Shown piece by piece: positions 1 to 8,954 of a stretch of 64,000 bases of DNA. Source of the DNA: Frigidibacter sp037095735. Its GTDB lineage: Bacteria > Pseudomonadota > Alphaproteobacteria > Rhodobacterales > Rhodobacteraceae. The stretch's first letter is position 1. Each line of letters opens with the position of its first letter. Location of the stretch: contig NZ_JBAWKD010000004.1 of the NCBI RefSeq assembly GCF_037095735.1, positions 347,200-411,199 of the forward strand. Direction: 5' to 3'. The position numbers and the translations under genes were made by a program. The notes under the pieces were generated by a model. That model was not told the origin of the DNA. It searched no databases and saw only the letters and a program-made list of their open reading frames with translations.

Positions 1-2211
1 CAGCTGTCGGTCTATGACCTCTGGGCCGATCCGCAGGGCGTCTTCAAGGAGCCGGTCAGCTTCCCGGGCGGGATGATGGACCTGAACCTGACGCTGGCGC
101 CGTTCCGGCTGGAGGTCGGGCAGTTCGCGCTGTTCGACGGCAAGGGCGGCGCGATCTCGGCCAAGGGCATCGCCAGCGCCGACGACCGCGGCTGGCGGCT
201 GAGTTCGGACATGGCGATCAACCGCATCGCCCATGACAGCCTGATCGCGCTCTGGCCGGTGGGCCTTGTGACCAAGACCCGGGACTGGCTGGCCGAGAAC
301 GTCACCACGGGCGAGCTGCACGACGTGAAGGCCGCGATCCGCATCGCGCCCGAGACCGAGGCTCGGGTGTCGCTGGCCTATGCGTTCCGCGGCGCCTCGG
401 TCCGGGTGCTGGACACGCTGCCCCCGGTCGAGGACGGCGAGGGCTATGCCACGATCGAGGGGCGCACCCATACGCTGGTGATCGAGCGCGGCCATGTCAC
501 CGCCCCGAACGGCGGCGCGGTCGAGGCCGCGGGCTCGGTCGTCACGGTGCCCGACATCACCCAGCGGCCGACGCCGCTGGAGGTGAAGCTGCTGACCTCA
601 TCGACGATCCCCGATGCCCTGTCGCTGCTGGACCAGCCACCCTTGCAGCTGATGTCGAAGGCCGGGCGCGGCATCGATCTGGCACAGGGGCGGGCGAAGG
701 CCGAGGTGAAGCTGTCCTTCGCCCTGACCCGGCCCTTGAACCCCGAGGATGTGCATTTCGACGTGAAGGCGCTGCTGTCGGACGTGAGCTCGACCACCAT
801 CGTTCCCAACCGCACCATCGCCGCCGACCGGCTGGCGCTGACCGCGAACAATGCCGCGCTGAGGATCTCGGGCGATGCCAGCATCGACGGGCTGCCGGTG
901 CGCGGCGCCTGGGAGATGCCGCTGGAAGTGCCGGAGGCGGACAAGAAGGGTGGCTCGCGGCTGGACGGTTCAGTCGAGCTGAGCCCGCGCGCGCTTCAGA
1001 CCTTTGCGATCCCGCTGCCCGAGGGCTCCGTCACCGGGCTGGGGACGGGGAAGATCGCGATCGACCTGCCGCCGGGCGGGGCGGCGCCGCGGTTCCGCCT
1101 GAGCTCGGATCTGGCGGGGATCGGGCTGTCGGTGCCCGAGATCGGCTGGTCGAAAAAGCCCGGCGCCGAGGGCGCGCTGGAGGTCGAGGGCACGCTGGGC
1201 ACGCCCGTCGCGGTGACGCGGCTGGCGGTCAGCGGCCCGGGGCTGAGCGCGAAGGACGGCAGCGTGGCGATCAACGCGGATGGCACGCTCGACGTGGTGC
1301 GGCTGCCGAACGTCAGTGTCGGCGGCTGGTTCTCGGGCGGGGTCGAGCTGCGCGGACGGGGCGCGGCGCGCAGCCCGGGCGTGGTCGTGACCGGCGGGAC
1401 GGCCGATCTGGCGAAGGCGACGGTGGGCGGCGGTTCCCGCAGCGGCGGATCGGGCGCGGACGCGGTGCCGATCACCGTGGCGCTGGACACGCTGAAGATC
1501 TCGGACAGCATCGCGATGACCGGGCTTACGGGCGATTTCACCACCGCGGGCGGCTTCAACGGCCGCTTCGCCGGCGGGGTGAACGGCAGCGGCAGGGTGA
1601 CAGGCGAGGTCGCGCCGACGCGCGGCAATGCGCGGCCCTCGGTCCGGATGCGCTCGGACGACGGCGGGCGCGTGCTGAAGGCGGCCGGCATCTTCAGCAT
1701 GGCGCGCGAGGGGCAGATGGAGATGCTGCTGACCCCGCGCGGCACCCAGTCGGGCGCCTATGACGGTCAGGTCGCGATCAAGAACCTGCGGATCAAGGAC
1801 GCGCCGGTGATGGCCGACCTGCTGAGCGCGATCAGCGTCGTCGGGCTGGTCGAGCAGCTGTCGGGCGACGGGATCCTGTTCACGGATGTGGACTCGCGGT
1901 TCCGCATCGACCCGGACCGGGTGCAGATCCTGCAGGGTTCGGCGATGGGGGCCTCGCTCGGCGTGTCGATGGAGGGGGTGTTCGGGCTGGTCTCGAAACG
2001 GCTGGAGTTGCGCGGGGTGGTCTCGCCGGTCTATCTGGTCAACGCCGTGGGCCAGCTGGTCTCGCGGCGCGGCGAGGGGCTGTTCGGGTTCAACTACACG
2101 ATCTCGGGCACGTCGGACGCGCCGAAGGTGGGGGTGAACCCGCTGTCGATCCTGACGCCGGGCAAGTTCCGCGACATCTTCCGCAGCCCGCCCCCCGAGG
2201 TGAAGAACTGA
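1..2211 (+). CDS. AsmA/DUF3971-like envelope protein (5' end outside window)
   Basis: The frame is open from the first base and ends in TGA at 2209-2211, so at least 737 C-terminal residues are present and the start lies upstream. The sequence is a long run of alternating hydrophobic beta-strand repeats with few cysteines. Its C-terminal part (about 1690-2200) has the segments GRVLKAAGIFSMAREG, INLLSAISVVGLVEQLSG-like and FNYTISGTSDAPKVGVNP, which are typical of AsmA-like C-terminal domains in DUF3971 (YhdP-like) proteins. Such proteins are inner-membrane anchored, span the periplasm and are implicated in lipid transport to the outer membrane. The 13-nt gap to queA suggests co-transcription. 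The family call rests on sequence pattern only. Confidence 0.75.
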   Translation, partial: QLSVYDLWADPQGVFKEPVSFPGGMMDLNLTLAPFRLEVGQFALFDGKGGAISAKGIASADDRGWRLSSDMAINRIAHDSLIALWPVGLVTKTRDWLAENVTTGELHDVKAAIRIAPETEARVSLAYAFRGASVRVLDTLPPVEDGEGYATIEGRTHTLVIERGHVTAPNGGAVEAAGSVVTVPDITQRPTPLEVKLLTSSTIPDALSLLDQPPLQLMSKAGRGIDLAQGRAKAEVKLSFALTRPLNPEDVHFDVKALLSDVSSTTIVPNRTIAADRLALTANNAALRISGDASIDGLPVRGAWEMPLEVPEADKKGGSRLDGSVELSPRALQTFAIPLPEGSVTGLGTGKIAIDLPPGGAAPRFRLSSDLAGIGLSVPEIGWSKKPGAEGALEVEGTLGTPVAVTRLAVSGPGLSAKDGSVAINADGTLDVVRLPNVSVGGWFSGGVELRGRGAARSPGVVVTGGTADLAKATVGGGSRSGGSGADAVPITVALDTLKISDSIAMTGLTGDFTTAGGFNGRFAGGVNGSGRVTGEVAPTRGNARPSVRMRSDDGGRVLKAAGIFSMAREGQMEMLLTPRGTQSGAYDGQVAIKNLRIKDAPVMADLLSAISVVGLVEQLSGDGILFTDVDSRFRIDPDRVQILQGSAMGASLGVSMEGVFGLVSKRLELRGVVSPVYLVNAVGQLVSRRGEGLFGFNYTISGTSDAPKVGVNPLSILTPGKFRDIFRSPPPEVKN

Positions 2212-2224
2212 CCGGAAGGCGCGC

Positions 2225-3298
2225 GTGAAGCTCTCTGATTTCGATTTCGACCTGCCCGAGGGGCTGATCGCCACCCGTCCCGCGAAGCCGCGGTCCTCGG
2301 CCCGGCTGCTGCTGGCCGAAGGCGACGCCATCGCCGATCGCACCGTCGCGGACCTGCCCTCGATCCTGCGGCCCGGCGACCGGCTGGTGATCAACAACAC
2401 CAAGGTGATTCCGGCGCGGCTGTCGGGCACGCGCAGCCGCGAGACCGCCGATGGCGCGGGCGTGGCGAAGATCGAGGTGACGCTCATCGACCCGCGGCCC
2501 GAGGGCGGCTGGTGGGCGCTGGCCAAGCCCCTGCGGCGGCTGAAGGCGGGCGACGTGATCCGGTTCGGGGCCGGCCTGTCGGCCGCGGTCGAGCGGATCG
2601 AGGACGGCCGCGTGGCGCTGGCGCTGGCGGCCGAGGGCGGCGACGTGGATGCCGCGCTGGACGCCGCGGGCGACATGCCGCTGCCGCCCTATATCGCAAG
2701 CCTGCGGGCGCCCGATGCGCAGGACCGCACCGATTACCAGCCGGTCTTCGCGCGCCATTCAGGGGCGGTGGCGGCGCCGACGGCCAGCCTGCATTTCGAC
2801 GCCGAGCTGCTGGCGGCGCTGGCCGCGCGCGGGGTCGAGACGACCGAGGTGACGCTGCATGTCGGCGCGGGCACCTTCCTGCCGGTCAAGGTCGAGGACG
2901 TGACCACCCACCGGATGCACGCCGAATGGGGCGAGGTGACCGAGGCTGCCGCGGCCGAGATCGCGGCGACCCGTGCCGCGGGCGGCCGGGTGATCGCGGT
3001 GGGCACCACCGCGCTGAGGCTGATCGAAAGCGCCGCGCGGCCAAGCGGGTCCATCGCGCCCTGGCGTGGCGAGACCGACATCTTCATCTACCCGGGCTTC
3101 GACTTCCGGGTGGCCGACGGGCTGATGACGAACTTCCACCTGCCGAAGTCGACGCTTCTGATGCTGGTCTCGGCGCTGATGGGCGCGGACCGCATCCGGG
3201 CGATCTACGCCCATGCGGTGGCCGAGCGCTATCGCTTCTTCAGCTACGGAGATGCTTCATTGCTGATGCCCGGCGCGACCGCGGCGCCGCGCGGGTGA
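2225..3298 (+). CDS. queA: S-adenosylmethionine:tRNA ribosyltransferase-isomerase
   Basis: QueA transfers and isomerises the ribose of SAM onto 7-aminomethyl-7-deazaguanine in tRNA, giving epoxyqueuosine. The 357-residue product has the family's usual length. It opens with MKLSDFDFDLPEGLIATRP and holds the conserved RLVINNTKVIPARL-like, LHVGAGTFLPV, HRMHAEW, GTTALRLIES and GLMTNFHLPKSTLLMLVSA blocks in order. The start is GTG at 2225, placed directly at the conserved MKLSDFDF N-terminus. tgt, often the next gene, is not here; the downstream gene is an unrelated transporter after 341 bp. Confidence 0.97.
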   Translation: MKLSDFDFDLPEGLIATRPAKPRSSARLLLAEGDAIADRTVADLPSILRPGDRLVINNTKVIPARLSGTRSRETADGAGVAKIEVTLIDPRPEGGWWALAKPLRRLKAGDVIRFGAGLSAAVERIEDGRVALALAAEGGDVDAALDAAGDMPLPPYIASLRAPDAQDRTDYQPVFARHSGAVAAPTASLHFDAELLAALAARGVETTEVTLHVGAGTFLPVKVEDVTTHRMHAEWGEVTEAAAAEIAATRAAGGRVIAVGTTALRLIESAARPSGSIAPWRGETDIFIYPGFDFRVADGLMTNFHLPKSTLLMLVSALMGADRIRAIYAHAVAERYRFFSYGDASLLMPGATAAPRG

Positions 3299-3392
3299 GC
3301 ATCAGGCACAGCGACGGGCCGGACAGGGCCATGATCAGCAGCGCGGGAAACAGCAGGGCCGGATCGACCCAGAGGGGAAGGGCGTAAAGCAC
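3240..3392 (-). CDS. candidate small single-TM protein, antisense to queA 3' end
   Basis: A 50-codon frame starts with GTG at 3392, preceded by GAAGGA about 9 nt upstream, and ends in TGA inside the 3' end of queA. The product would have one hydrophobic stretch (PALLFPALLIMALSGPSLCL) followed by an Arg-rich tail (TRAAPRSRRAS), a layout usual in bacterial small membrane proteins with a cytoplasmic C-terminus. The GC at third positions is high in the part that does not overlap queA. No homologue is known to me. It may equally be chance coding on the strand opposite a GC-rich gene. Confidence 0.3.
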   Translation of the reverse strand: MLYALPLWVDPALLFPALLIMALSGPSLCLMLTRAAPRSRRASAMKHLRS

Positions 3393-3639
3393 CGGGGAGG
3401 GTCCTTCATTATGTGTGCCAACGATATCGCCGCCGATCGTGGCGCGATTGTGGCGCACCTGCGCCCGCGATGGTGATTTACGGCGGCTTTTCATAGGGAT
3501 GGCCCGCCTTGTTCGCGGCAGGGTTGAGAAGTTCCCGCGTCGCGTGCGGTGCGCGCCGGGTCGGTGAAGCGTTTGCACCGGCGCGCGGTCTGGCGTAGCT
3601 GTTCTGGGCGAGGAACAGGCTGCGTGGCAGGAGTGCCGG
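3299..3639. other. intergenic region between queA and the MFS gene
   Basis: This is 341 bp without a plus-strand gene. Apart from the candidate small minus-strand frame in its first 94 bp I see no RNA gene or repeat. The segment near 3470-3500 (gtgatttacggcggcttttcat) is locally AT-richer and could hold a promoter for the downstream transporter, but no convincing -35/-10 pair stands out. Confidence 0.5.
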
Positions 3640-4932
3640 ATGATCGAAGTGCTGCGTGGCTCATGGGCGCTGTTGCTCGGTCTGACGCTGATCATGCTGG
3701 GCAACGGCATGCAGGGCACGCTGCTGGGGATCCGCGGCGGGATCGAGGGCTTTTCGCCCTTCGAGATGTCGATCGTGATGTCGTCCTATTTCGTGGGCTT
3801 CCTGCTGGGCTCGACCTTCACCCCAGACCTCTTGCGCAACGTGGGCCATGTCCGGGTCTTTGCCGCGCTGGGCTCGATGATCTCGGCGGTGCTGGTGCTT
3901 TATGCGGTGGCCCCGCACTGGGCGGCCTGGGCGGTGATGCGGGTGGTGATCGGCTTCTGCTTCTCGGGCGTCTACATCACCTCGGAAAGCTGGCTGAACG
4001 CCTCGTCCACCAACGAGACGCGGGGGCAGGCGCTGTCGGCCTACATGATGGTGCAGATGATCGGCATCATCGCCGCGCAGGCGCTGATGAACGTCGCCGA
4101 TCCGGCGGGCTTCGTGCTGTTCATCATCCCCTCGATCCTCGTCTCGGTCGCCTTCACGCCGATCCTGCTGACCGCCGGCCAGCCGCCCGCCTTCGACAAG
4201 ACCAAGGCGCTGAGCTTCGTGCGGCTCTACCGCGCCTCGCCGCTGGGCTGCGTGGGCATGTTCCTGGTGGGCGGCATCTTCGCCGCGCTCTGGGGCATGG
4301 CCTCGGTCTTCGGGACCACGGCGGGGCTGAGCGTCGGGCAGATCTCGATCTTCGTCGGCTGCATCTATGCCGGAGGGCTGGTGTTCCAGTTCCCGATCGG
4401 CTGGGCCTCGGACCGGATGGACCGGCGGGTGCTGATCATGGCGCTGTCGGTGATCGCCGCCGTGGCGATGCTGCCGGCGGTGTTCCTGGAGCTGCCGTTC
4501 TGGGCGCTGCTGCCGATCGCGGTGATCTCGGGCGGGATCGCCAACCCGCTTTATTCGCTGCTGGTGGCCTATACCAACGACTTCCTCGACAATTCCGACA
4601 TGGCCGCGGCCTCGGCGGGCCTGCTGTTCATCAACGGGCTGGGCGCGATCGGGGGCCCGCTGATCACCGGCTGGATGATGCAGGCGATGGGGCCGGGCGG
4701 CTTCTTCCTTTACATCGCGGTGCTGATGGCGATGCTGGCGGCCTATGCCGGCTGGCGGATGACCCAGCGGCCCGCGCTGTCTTCGGACCAGACCGGGGCC
4801 TTCGCCCCGCTGTCGCCGACGGCTTCGGCACTGGCGGTCGAGGCGGCGCTTGGCGCCGCGCAGGAGGGCGGGCCGCAAGACACGCAGCACGGCACCAACA
4901 CTGGGCCGGGGGGCGCGCCCTCCGCGCCCTGA
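3640..4932 (+). CDS. MFS transporter (YcaD/YfcJ-like)
   Basis: A 430-residue polytopic inner-membrane protein with about 12 hydrophobic segments in two halves, separated by a loop around residues 185-205 (AGQPPAFDKTKALS). Segment 1 starts at LLLGLTLIMLGNGMQGTLLGIRGG. The conserved MFS motif between TM2 and TM3 is degenerate, and WASDRMDRR at the matching place in the second half is the better-preserved copy, as in the YcaD-type sugar/drug transporter branch. The tail (residues 385-430) is polar and of low complexity. An AGGAG sits before the ATG. The substrate cannot be told from sequence. Confidence 0.88.
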   Translation: MIEVLRGSWALLLGLTLIMLGNGMQGTLLGIRGGIEGFSPFEMSIVMSSYFVGFLLGSTFTPDLLRNVGHVRVFAALGSMISAVLVLYAVAPHWAAWAVMRVVIGFCFSGVYITSESWLNASSTNETRGQALSAYMMVQMIGIIAAQALMNVADPAGFVLFIIPSILVSVAFTPILLTAGQPPAFDKTKALSFVRLYRASPLGCVGMFLVGGIFAALWGMASVFGTTAGLSVGQISIFVGCIYAGGLVFQFPIGWASDRMDRRVLIMALSVIAAVAMLPAVFLELPFWALLPIAVISGGIANPLYSLLVAYTNDFLDNSDMAAASAGLLFINGLGAIGGPLITGWMMQAMGPGGFFLYIAVLMAMLAAYAGWRMTQRPALSSDQTGAFAPLSPTASALAVEAALGAAQEGGPQDTQHGTNTGPGGAPSAP

Positions 4933-4952
4933 CACCGGCAGGGAGGGCGGCG

Positions 4953-5525
4953 ATGGCCACCGCAGACGAGATCCTGGACTATTGGCAGGAGCTGGGCCCC
5001 GAGGGCTGGTACAAGGGTTCGGACGAGATCGACGCCGAAATCCGCGACCGTTTCACCGCCGACTGGGAGGCCGCGGCGCGCGGCGACCGCGAGGGCTGGC
5101 TGACGGACGCGCGCGGCGCGCTGGCCTATCTGATCCTGACCGACCAGTTCCCGCGCAATATCTTCCGCGGCGAGGCGCGCGCCTATGCCACCGACGGCAT
5201 GGCCCGCGCCGCCGCCGACCTTGCCTGCGCGCGCGGCTGGGACATGGACTGGCCCGAACCGATCCGCCAGTTCTTCTACCTGCCCTACATGCACGCCGAG
5301 GACCCGGACCTGCAGGCGCATTGCATCGCGCTTCTCTCCGAGAGGATGCCAGAAACCGGGGCCGGCAATGTCGACCATGCCCGCGCCCATGCCTGGGTGA
5401 TCGAGCGTTTCGGCCGTTTCCCCTATCGCAACCCGCATCTGGGCCGCGACACGACCGAGGACGAGCAGACCTTTCTGGACGCCGGCGGCTACCGCGCCGC
5501 CATGGCGGCGGTGGGGGCGAATTGA
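4953..5525 (+). CDS. DUF924 family protein
   Basis: The 190-residue product matches the DUF924 pattern: EILDYWQELGPEGWYKGSDEID at the N-terminus, LTDQFPRNIFRG in the middle, FFYLPYMHAED and then RFGRFPYRNPHLGR near the C-terminus. The family is alpha-helical with TPR-like structure and has no established biochemical role. The gene starts 20 nt after the MFS stop with GGGAGGG in front of the ATG, so the two are probably co-transcribed. Confidence 0.92.
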   Translation: MATADEILDYWQELGPEGWYKGSDEIDAEIRDRFTADWEAAARGDREGWLTDARGALAYLILTDQFPRNIFRGEARAYATDGMARAAADLACARGWDMDWPEPIRQFFYLPYMHAEDPDLQAHCIALLSERMPETGAGNVDHARAHAWVIERFGRFPYRNPHLGRDTTEDEQTFLDAGGYRAAMAAVGAN

Positions 5526-5563
5526 CGCCGGGGCGAAAGCCCTGCGTTGAAGGGCCGCGAAAA

Positions 5564-5583
5564 ATAGTTTAAGGCCAAACTAT
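5564..5583. promoter_or_regulatory. perfect inverted repeat before lpdA (putative operator)
   Basis: ATAGTTT and AAACTAT form 7-bp perfect arms around a 6-bp spacer AAGGCC, 20 bp upstream of the lpdA ATG. It is AT-rich in a strongly GC-rich context and is too close to the start codon to be a terminator of the previous gene, so a repressor site over the promoter or leader is the simplest reading. I do not recognise the cognate regulator. Confidence 0.5.
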
Positions 5584-5603
5584 CTGCTTTCAGGGAGGGT
5601 GCG

Positions 5604-6998
5604 ATGGCGGCCCAGACTTTCGACATGATCGTGATCGGCGCCGGTCCCGGCGGCTATGTCGCGGCGATCCGCGGTGCGCAGCTGGGCCTCAAGGTGGCCA
5701 TCGTCGAGCGCGAGAACCTCGGCGGCATCTGCCTGAACTGGGGCTGCATCCCGACCAAGGCGCTGCTGCGCTCGGCCGAGGTCTTCCACCTGATGGAGCG
5801 GGCCAAGGATTATGGCCTGACCGCCGACAAGATCGGCTTCGACCTTGCGGCGGTGGTGAAACGCTCGCGCGGGGTGGCCAAGCAGCTGTCGTCGGGCATC
5901 GCGCACCTGATGAAGAAGAACAAGATCACCGTCTTCATGGGCCATGCGACGCTTCCGGCGAAGGGCAAGGTCTCGGTCAAGACCGACAAGGGCGTCGAAG
6001 AGCTGGCGGCGAAGTCGATCGTGCTGGCGACCGGCGCGCGCGGCCGCAACCTGCCGGGGCTGGAGCCCGACGGGGATCTGGTCTGGGGCTACCGCGACGC
6101 GCTGGTGGCGAGCCGGATGCCGAAGAAGCTGCTGGTGATCGGCTCGGGCGCGATCGGCATCGAATTCGCGTCCTTCTTCAACACGCTGGGTGCGGATACA
6201 ACGGTGGTCGAGGTCATGGACCGCGTGCTGCCGGTGGAAGATGCCGAGATCTCGACCTTCGCCAAGAAGCAGTTCGAGAAGCAGGGCATGAAGATCCGCG
6301 AGAAGACCAACGTCAAGAAGCTGGACCGCGGTCAGGGCAAGGTCGTGGCCCATCTCGAGAAGGACGGCAAGGTCGAGACCATGGAGTTCGACACCGTGAT
6401 CTCGGCCGTGGGGATCGTGGGCAACTACGAGGACCTGGGGCTGGAAGCGCTGGGCGTGAAGATCGACCGCACCCATGTCGTGGTCGACGAATACTGCCGG
6501 ACCGGGATCGACGGGCTCTATGCCATCGGCGACATCGCCGGCGCGCCCTGGCTGGCGCACAAGGCGTCGCACGAGGGCGTCATGGTGGCCGAGCTTGCCG
6601 CGGGCAAGAAGGGCCATCCGATCAAGCCGGGCACCATCGCCGGCTGCACCTACTGCCATCCGCAGGTCGCCTCTGTCGGCATGACCGAGGCGAAGGCGAA
6701 GGAGGCGGGCTATGACATCAAGGTCGGGCGCTTCCCCTTCATCGGCAACGGCAAGGCCATCGCGCTGGGCGAGCCCGAAGGGCTGGTGAAGACCGTCTTC
6801 GACGCGAAGACCGGCGAACTGCTGGGCGCCCACATGGTAGGCGCGGAAGTCACCGAACTGATCCAGGGCTATGTGATCGGCCGCACGCTCGAGACGACCG
6901 AGCAGGACCTGATGGAAACCGTCTTCCCGCATCCGACCCTGTCGGAGATGATGCACGAGGCGGTGCTGGACGCCTACGGACGCGCGATCCACTTCTGA
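5604..6998 (+). CDS. lpdA: dihydrolipoyl dehydrogenase (E3)
   Basis: E3 reoxidises the dihydrolipoamide of 2-oxoacid dehydrogenase complexes with NAD+ and FAD. The 464-residue product has the FAD-binding GAGPGG (residues 12-17), the redox disulfide C43/C48 in GGICLNWGCIPTKALL, the NAD-binding GSGAIGIEFASF near residue 180, and the C-terminal active-site HPTLSE (H443-E448). Start ATG at 5604 follows GGGAGG. No E1 or E2 genes are adjacent, so this copy is transcribed alone, probably from the promoter carrying the 5564-5583 dyad. Confidence 0.97.
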   Translation: MAAQTFDMIVIGAGPGGYVAAIRGAQLGLKVAIVERENLGGICLNWGCIPTKALLRSAEVFHLMERAKDYGLTADKIGFDLAAVVKRSRGVAKQLSSGIAHLMKKNKITVFMGHATLPAKGKVSVKTDKGVEELAAKSIVLATGARGRNLPGLEPDGDLVWGYRDALVASRMPKKLLVIGSGAIGIEFASFFNTLGADTTVVEVMDRVLPVEDAEISTFAKKQFEKQGMKIREKTNVKKLDRGQGKVVAHLEKDGKVETMEFDTVISAVGIVGNYEDLGLEALGVKIDRTHVVVDEYCRTGIDGLYAIGDIAGAPWLAHKASHEGVMVAELAAGKKGHPIKPGTIAGCTYCHPQVASVGMTEAKAKEAGYDIKVGRFPFIGNGKAIALGEPEGLVKTVFDAKTGELLGAHMVGAEVTELIQGYVIGRTLETTEQDLMETVFPHPTLSEMMHEAVLDAYGRAIHF

Positions 6999-7013
6999 CG
7001 GCAAAACAGGGTC

Positions 7014-7033
7014 GGGGGGTATGCATACCCCCC
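7014..7033. terminator. perfect 20-bp palindrome after lpdA
   Basis: GGGGGGT and ACCCCCC flank a self-complementary ATGCAT, giving a fully palindromic 20-mer 16 nt after the lpdA stop. It could act as a terminator hairpin, but no T-run follows, so a role as a protein-binding site for the downstream flavoenzyme gene is also possible. Confidence 0.4.
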
Positions 7034-7143
7034 GCGCCCCCCGCTGCGGGTGCCCCTGACGCACGGGGTCTGTGCGGGGCCTGGCGTTGCGGTTTTGCGC
7101 ACCGATGCCTAGCTTCCGGGCAAGTTCCAAGGGAGCATCCCCA

Positions 7144-8166
7144 ATGAAATCCATCGGTTTCCTGTCCTTCGGCCATTGGTCGCCGCAACCCGGCTCGCAG
7201 ACGCGCTCGGCGGCGGACGTGCTGCTGCAGTCGATCGACCTTGCGCAGGCGGCAGAGGGCATCGGCCTCGACGGCGCCTATTTCCGCGTGCACCATTTCG
7301 CCCGCCAGCTCGCCTCGCCCTTCCCGCTGCTGGCCGCCGTCGGCGCAAAGACCTCGCGCATCGAGATCGGCACCGGCGTGATCGACATGCGCTACGAGAA
7401 CCCGCTCTACATGATCGAGGATGCGGGCGCGGCTGACCTGATCTCGGGCGGGCGGCTGCAGCTTGGCATTTCGCGCGGCAGCCCCGAGCAGGTGATCGAT
7501 GGCTGGCGCTATTTCGGCTATCACCCGGACGAGGGGGCAAGCGATGCCGACATGGGCCGCGCCCATGCCGAGGTGTTTCTCGACGCGCTCCGCGGCGAGG
7601 GTTTCGCGCAGCCGAACCCGCAGCCGATGTTCCCGAACCCGCCGGGCCTTCTGCGGCTCGAGCCGCATTCCGAGGGGCTGCGCGAGCGGATCTGGTGGGG
7701 GTCGGGGTCGAACGCCACCGCGGTCTGGGCGGCCGAGATGGGGATGAACCTGCAAAGCTCGACCCTGAAGGACGACGAGACCGGCGAGCCGTTCCACATT
7801 CAGCAGGCCAAGCAGATCCGGATCTATCGCGAGGCCTGGGAGAAGGCCGGGCACGCGCGCAAGCCGCGGGTTTCGGTCAGCCGGTCGATCTTCGCGATCA
7901 CCAATGACCAGGACCGGATGTATTTCGGCCGCTCGGGTGAAAGCCGGGATTCGGTCGGCTACATCGATCCGCAGACCCGGGCGATCTTCGGGCGCAGCTA
8001 CGCGGCCGAGCCCGAGCAGCTGGTCGCGCAGCTGCGTGCCGACGAGGCGATCGCCGAGGCCGACACGCTGCTGCTGACGATCCCGAACCAGCTGGGCGTC
8101 GCCTACAACGCCCATGTGCTCGAGGCGATCCTGACCGAGGTGGCCCCGGCGCTGGGGTGGAAGTGA
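7144..8166 (+). CDS. LLM-class flavin-dependent oxidoreductase
   Basis: A 340-residue luciferase-like monooxygenase. Recognisable blocks are GLDGAYFRVHHFA near residue 38, IEIGTGVIDMRYENPLYMIEDAGAADL near 75 and RLQLGISRGSP near 103, followed by the WWGSGSNATAVWAAEMGMNL segment that lines the flavin pocket. These enzymes use reduced FMN from a partner reductase; the substrate is not evident. The ATG at 7144 is chosen because it follows AAGGGAGC and starts at the first beta strand (MKSIGFLSF). No flavin reductase gene is adjacent. Confidence 0.9.
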   Translation: MKSIGFLSFGHWSPQPGSQTRSAADVLLQSIDLAQAAEGIGLDGAYFRVHHFARQLASPFPLLAAVGAKTSRIEIGTGVIDMRYENPLYMIEDAGAADLISGGRLQLGISRGSPEQVIDGWRYFGYHPDEGASDADMGRAHAEVFLDALRGEGFAQPNPQPMFPNPPGLLRLEPHSEGLRERIWWGSGSNATAVWAAEMGMNLQSSTLKDDETGEPFHIQQAKQIRIYREAWEKAGHARKPRVSVSRSIFAITNDQDRMYFGRSGESRDSVGYIDPQTRAIFGRSYAAEPEQLVAQLRADEAIAEADTLLLTIPNQLGVAYNAHVLEAILTEVAPALGWK

Positions 8167-8172
8167 GCGCCT

Positions 8173-8197
8173 CCGCCGGGGGGCTGCCCTCCGGCGG
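8173..8197. terminator. bidirectional terminator-like hairpin
   Basis: CCGCCGG and CCGGCGG form perfect 7-bp arms between the convergent flavoenzyme gene (plus) and DUF599 gene (minus), at the usual place for a shared terminator. No poly-T tail is visible on either strand. Confidence 0.45.
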
Positions 8198-8203
8198 GGC
8201 CCC

Positions 8204-8893
8204 TCAGCGCGAAAGCATCGCCTTGCGCGAGCTCGAGGCGAATTCGCGCCGCCAGAGCACATAGATCGTAGCCAGCGTCGCCACCAGCAGCGGCACCGGT
8301 CCGATCAGCCAGGGCAGGCAGGCCAGCGCGAAATAGATCGACCGCAGAGCGGCGTTGAAGTTCTTCGCCGCCTGGATGTTCACCGTCGCCGCCTGATCGG
8401 CGCGGGGATAGGCCTCGGGGTGATCGACATCGTTCGGGACCGCGGCCATCAGGATCGCGCAATAGCCGAACAGCCGGTGCGCCCAGACGAAGCGCAGGAA
8501 GGCGTCGGTGACGAACAGCATCGCGACCACGACCTTCAGGTCCCAGACGATCTCCGGCGTCGGCTGGATGGTCAGGTCGCGCGCCACGCTCGAGATCTGG
8601 TCGCCCTTGCCGATCAGCGCGAGCCCGCCACCGATCGCAATCATCGTGCCCGAGACATAGAAGCTGGTCGCCTGCCGCAGGCTGTCGATGACATTGGCAT
8701 CGAAGATCCGTGGGCTGCGCGTCACCATCTGCCGCATCCACTCGCGCCGGAAGCCGTGCATGATGCACGAGACCGAGGGCCGGCCCTTCGGCGGATGCTC
8801 GATGATCCGGCCGATGCCCAGCCATCCGGCCCAAAGGAGGACAAGGCCGACCGCGTCGAGAGGGGTGAAGTGCAGAAGGGCGAGCTGGATCAT
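8204..8893 (-). CDS. DUF599 family membrane protein
   Basis: The 229-residue product has four hydrophobic segments: near residues 10-27 (LDAVGLVLLWAGWLGIG), 78-100 (FYVSGTMIAIGGGLALIG), 118-145 and 190-212. Between TM1 and TM2 lies the conserved SCIMHGFRREWMRQMVTRSPRIFDANVI, typical of DUF599. The function is unknown. It is monocistronic and converges on the flavoenzyme gene. Confidence 0.88.
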   Translation of the reverse strand: MIQLALLHFTPLDAVGLVLLWAGWLGIGRIIEHPPKGRPSVSCIMHGFRREWMRQMVTRSPRIFDANVIDSLRQATSFYVSGTMIAIGGGLALIGKGDQISSVARDLTIQPTPEIVWDLKVVVAMLFVTDAFLRFVWAHRLFGYCAILMAAVPNDVDHPEAYPRADQAATVNIQAAKNFNAALRSIYFALACLPWLIGPVPLLVATLATIYVLWRREFASSSRKAMLSR

Positions 8894-8954
8894 GACCTTC
8901 GTCTAGCGCAGCCAAGCCCCGCTTGCCAAACGCTTATCGGGGGCGGGTGCCGGC

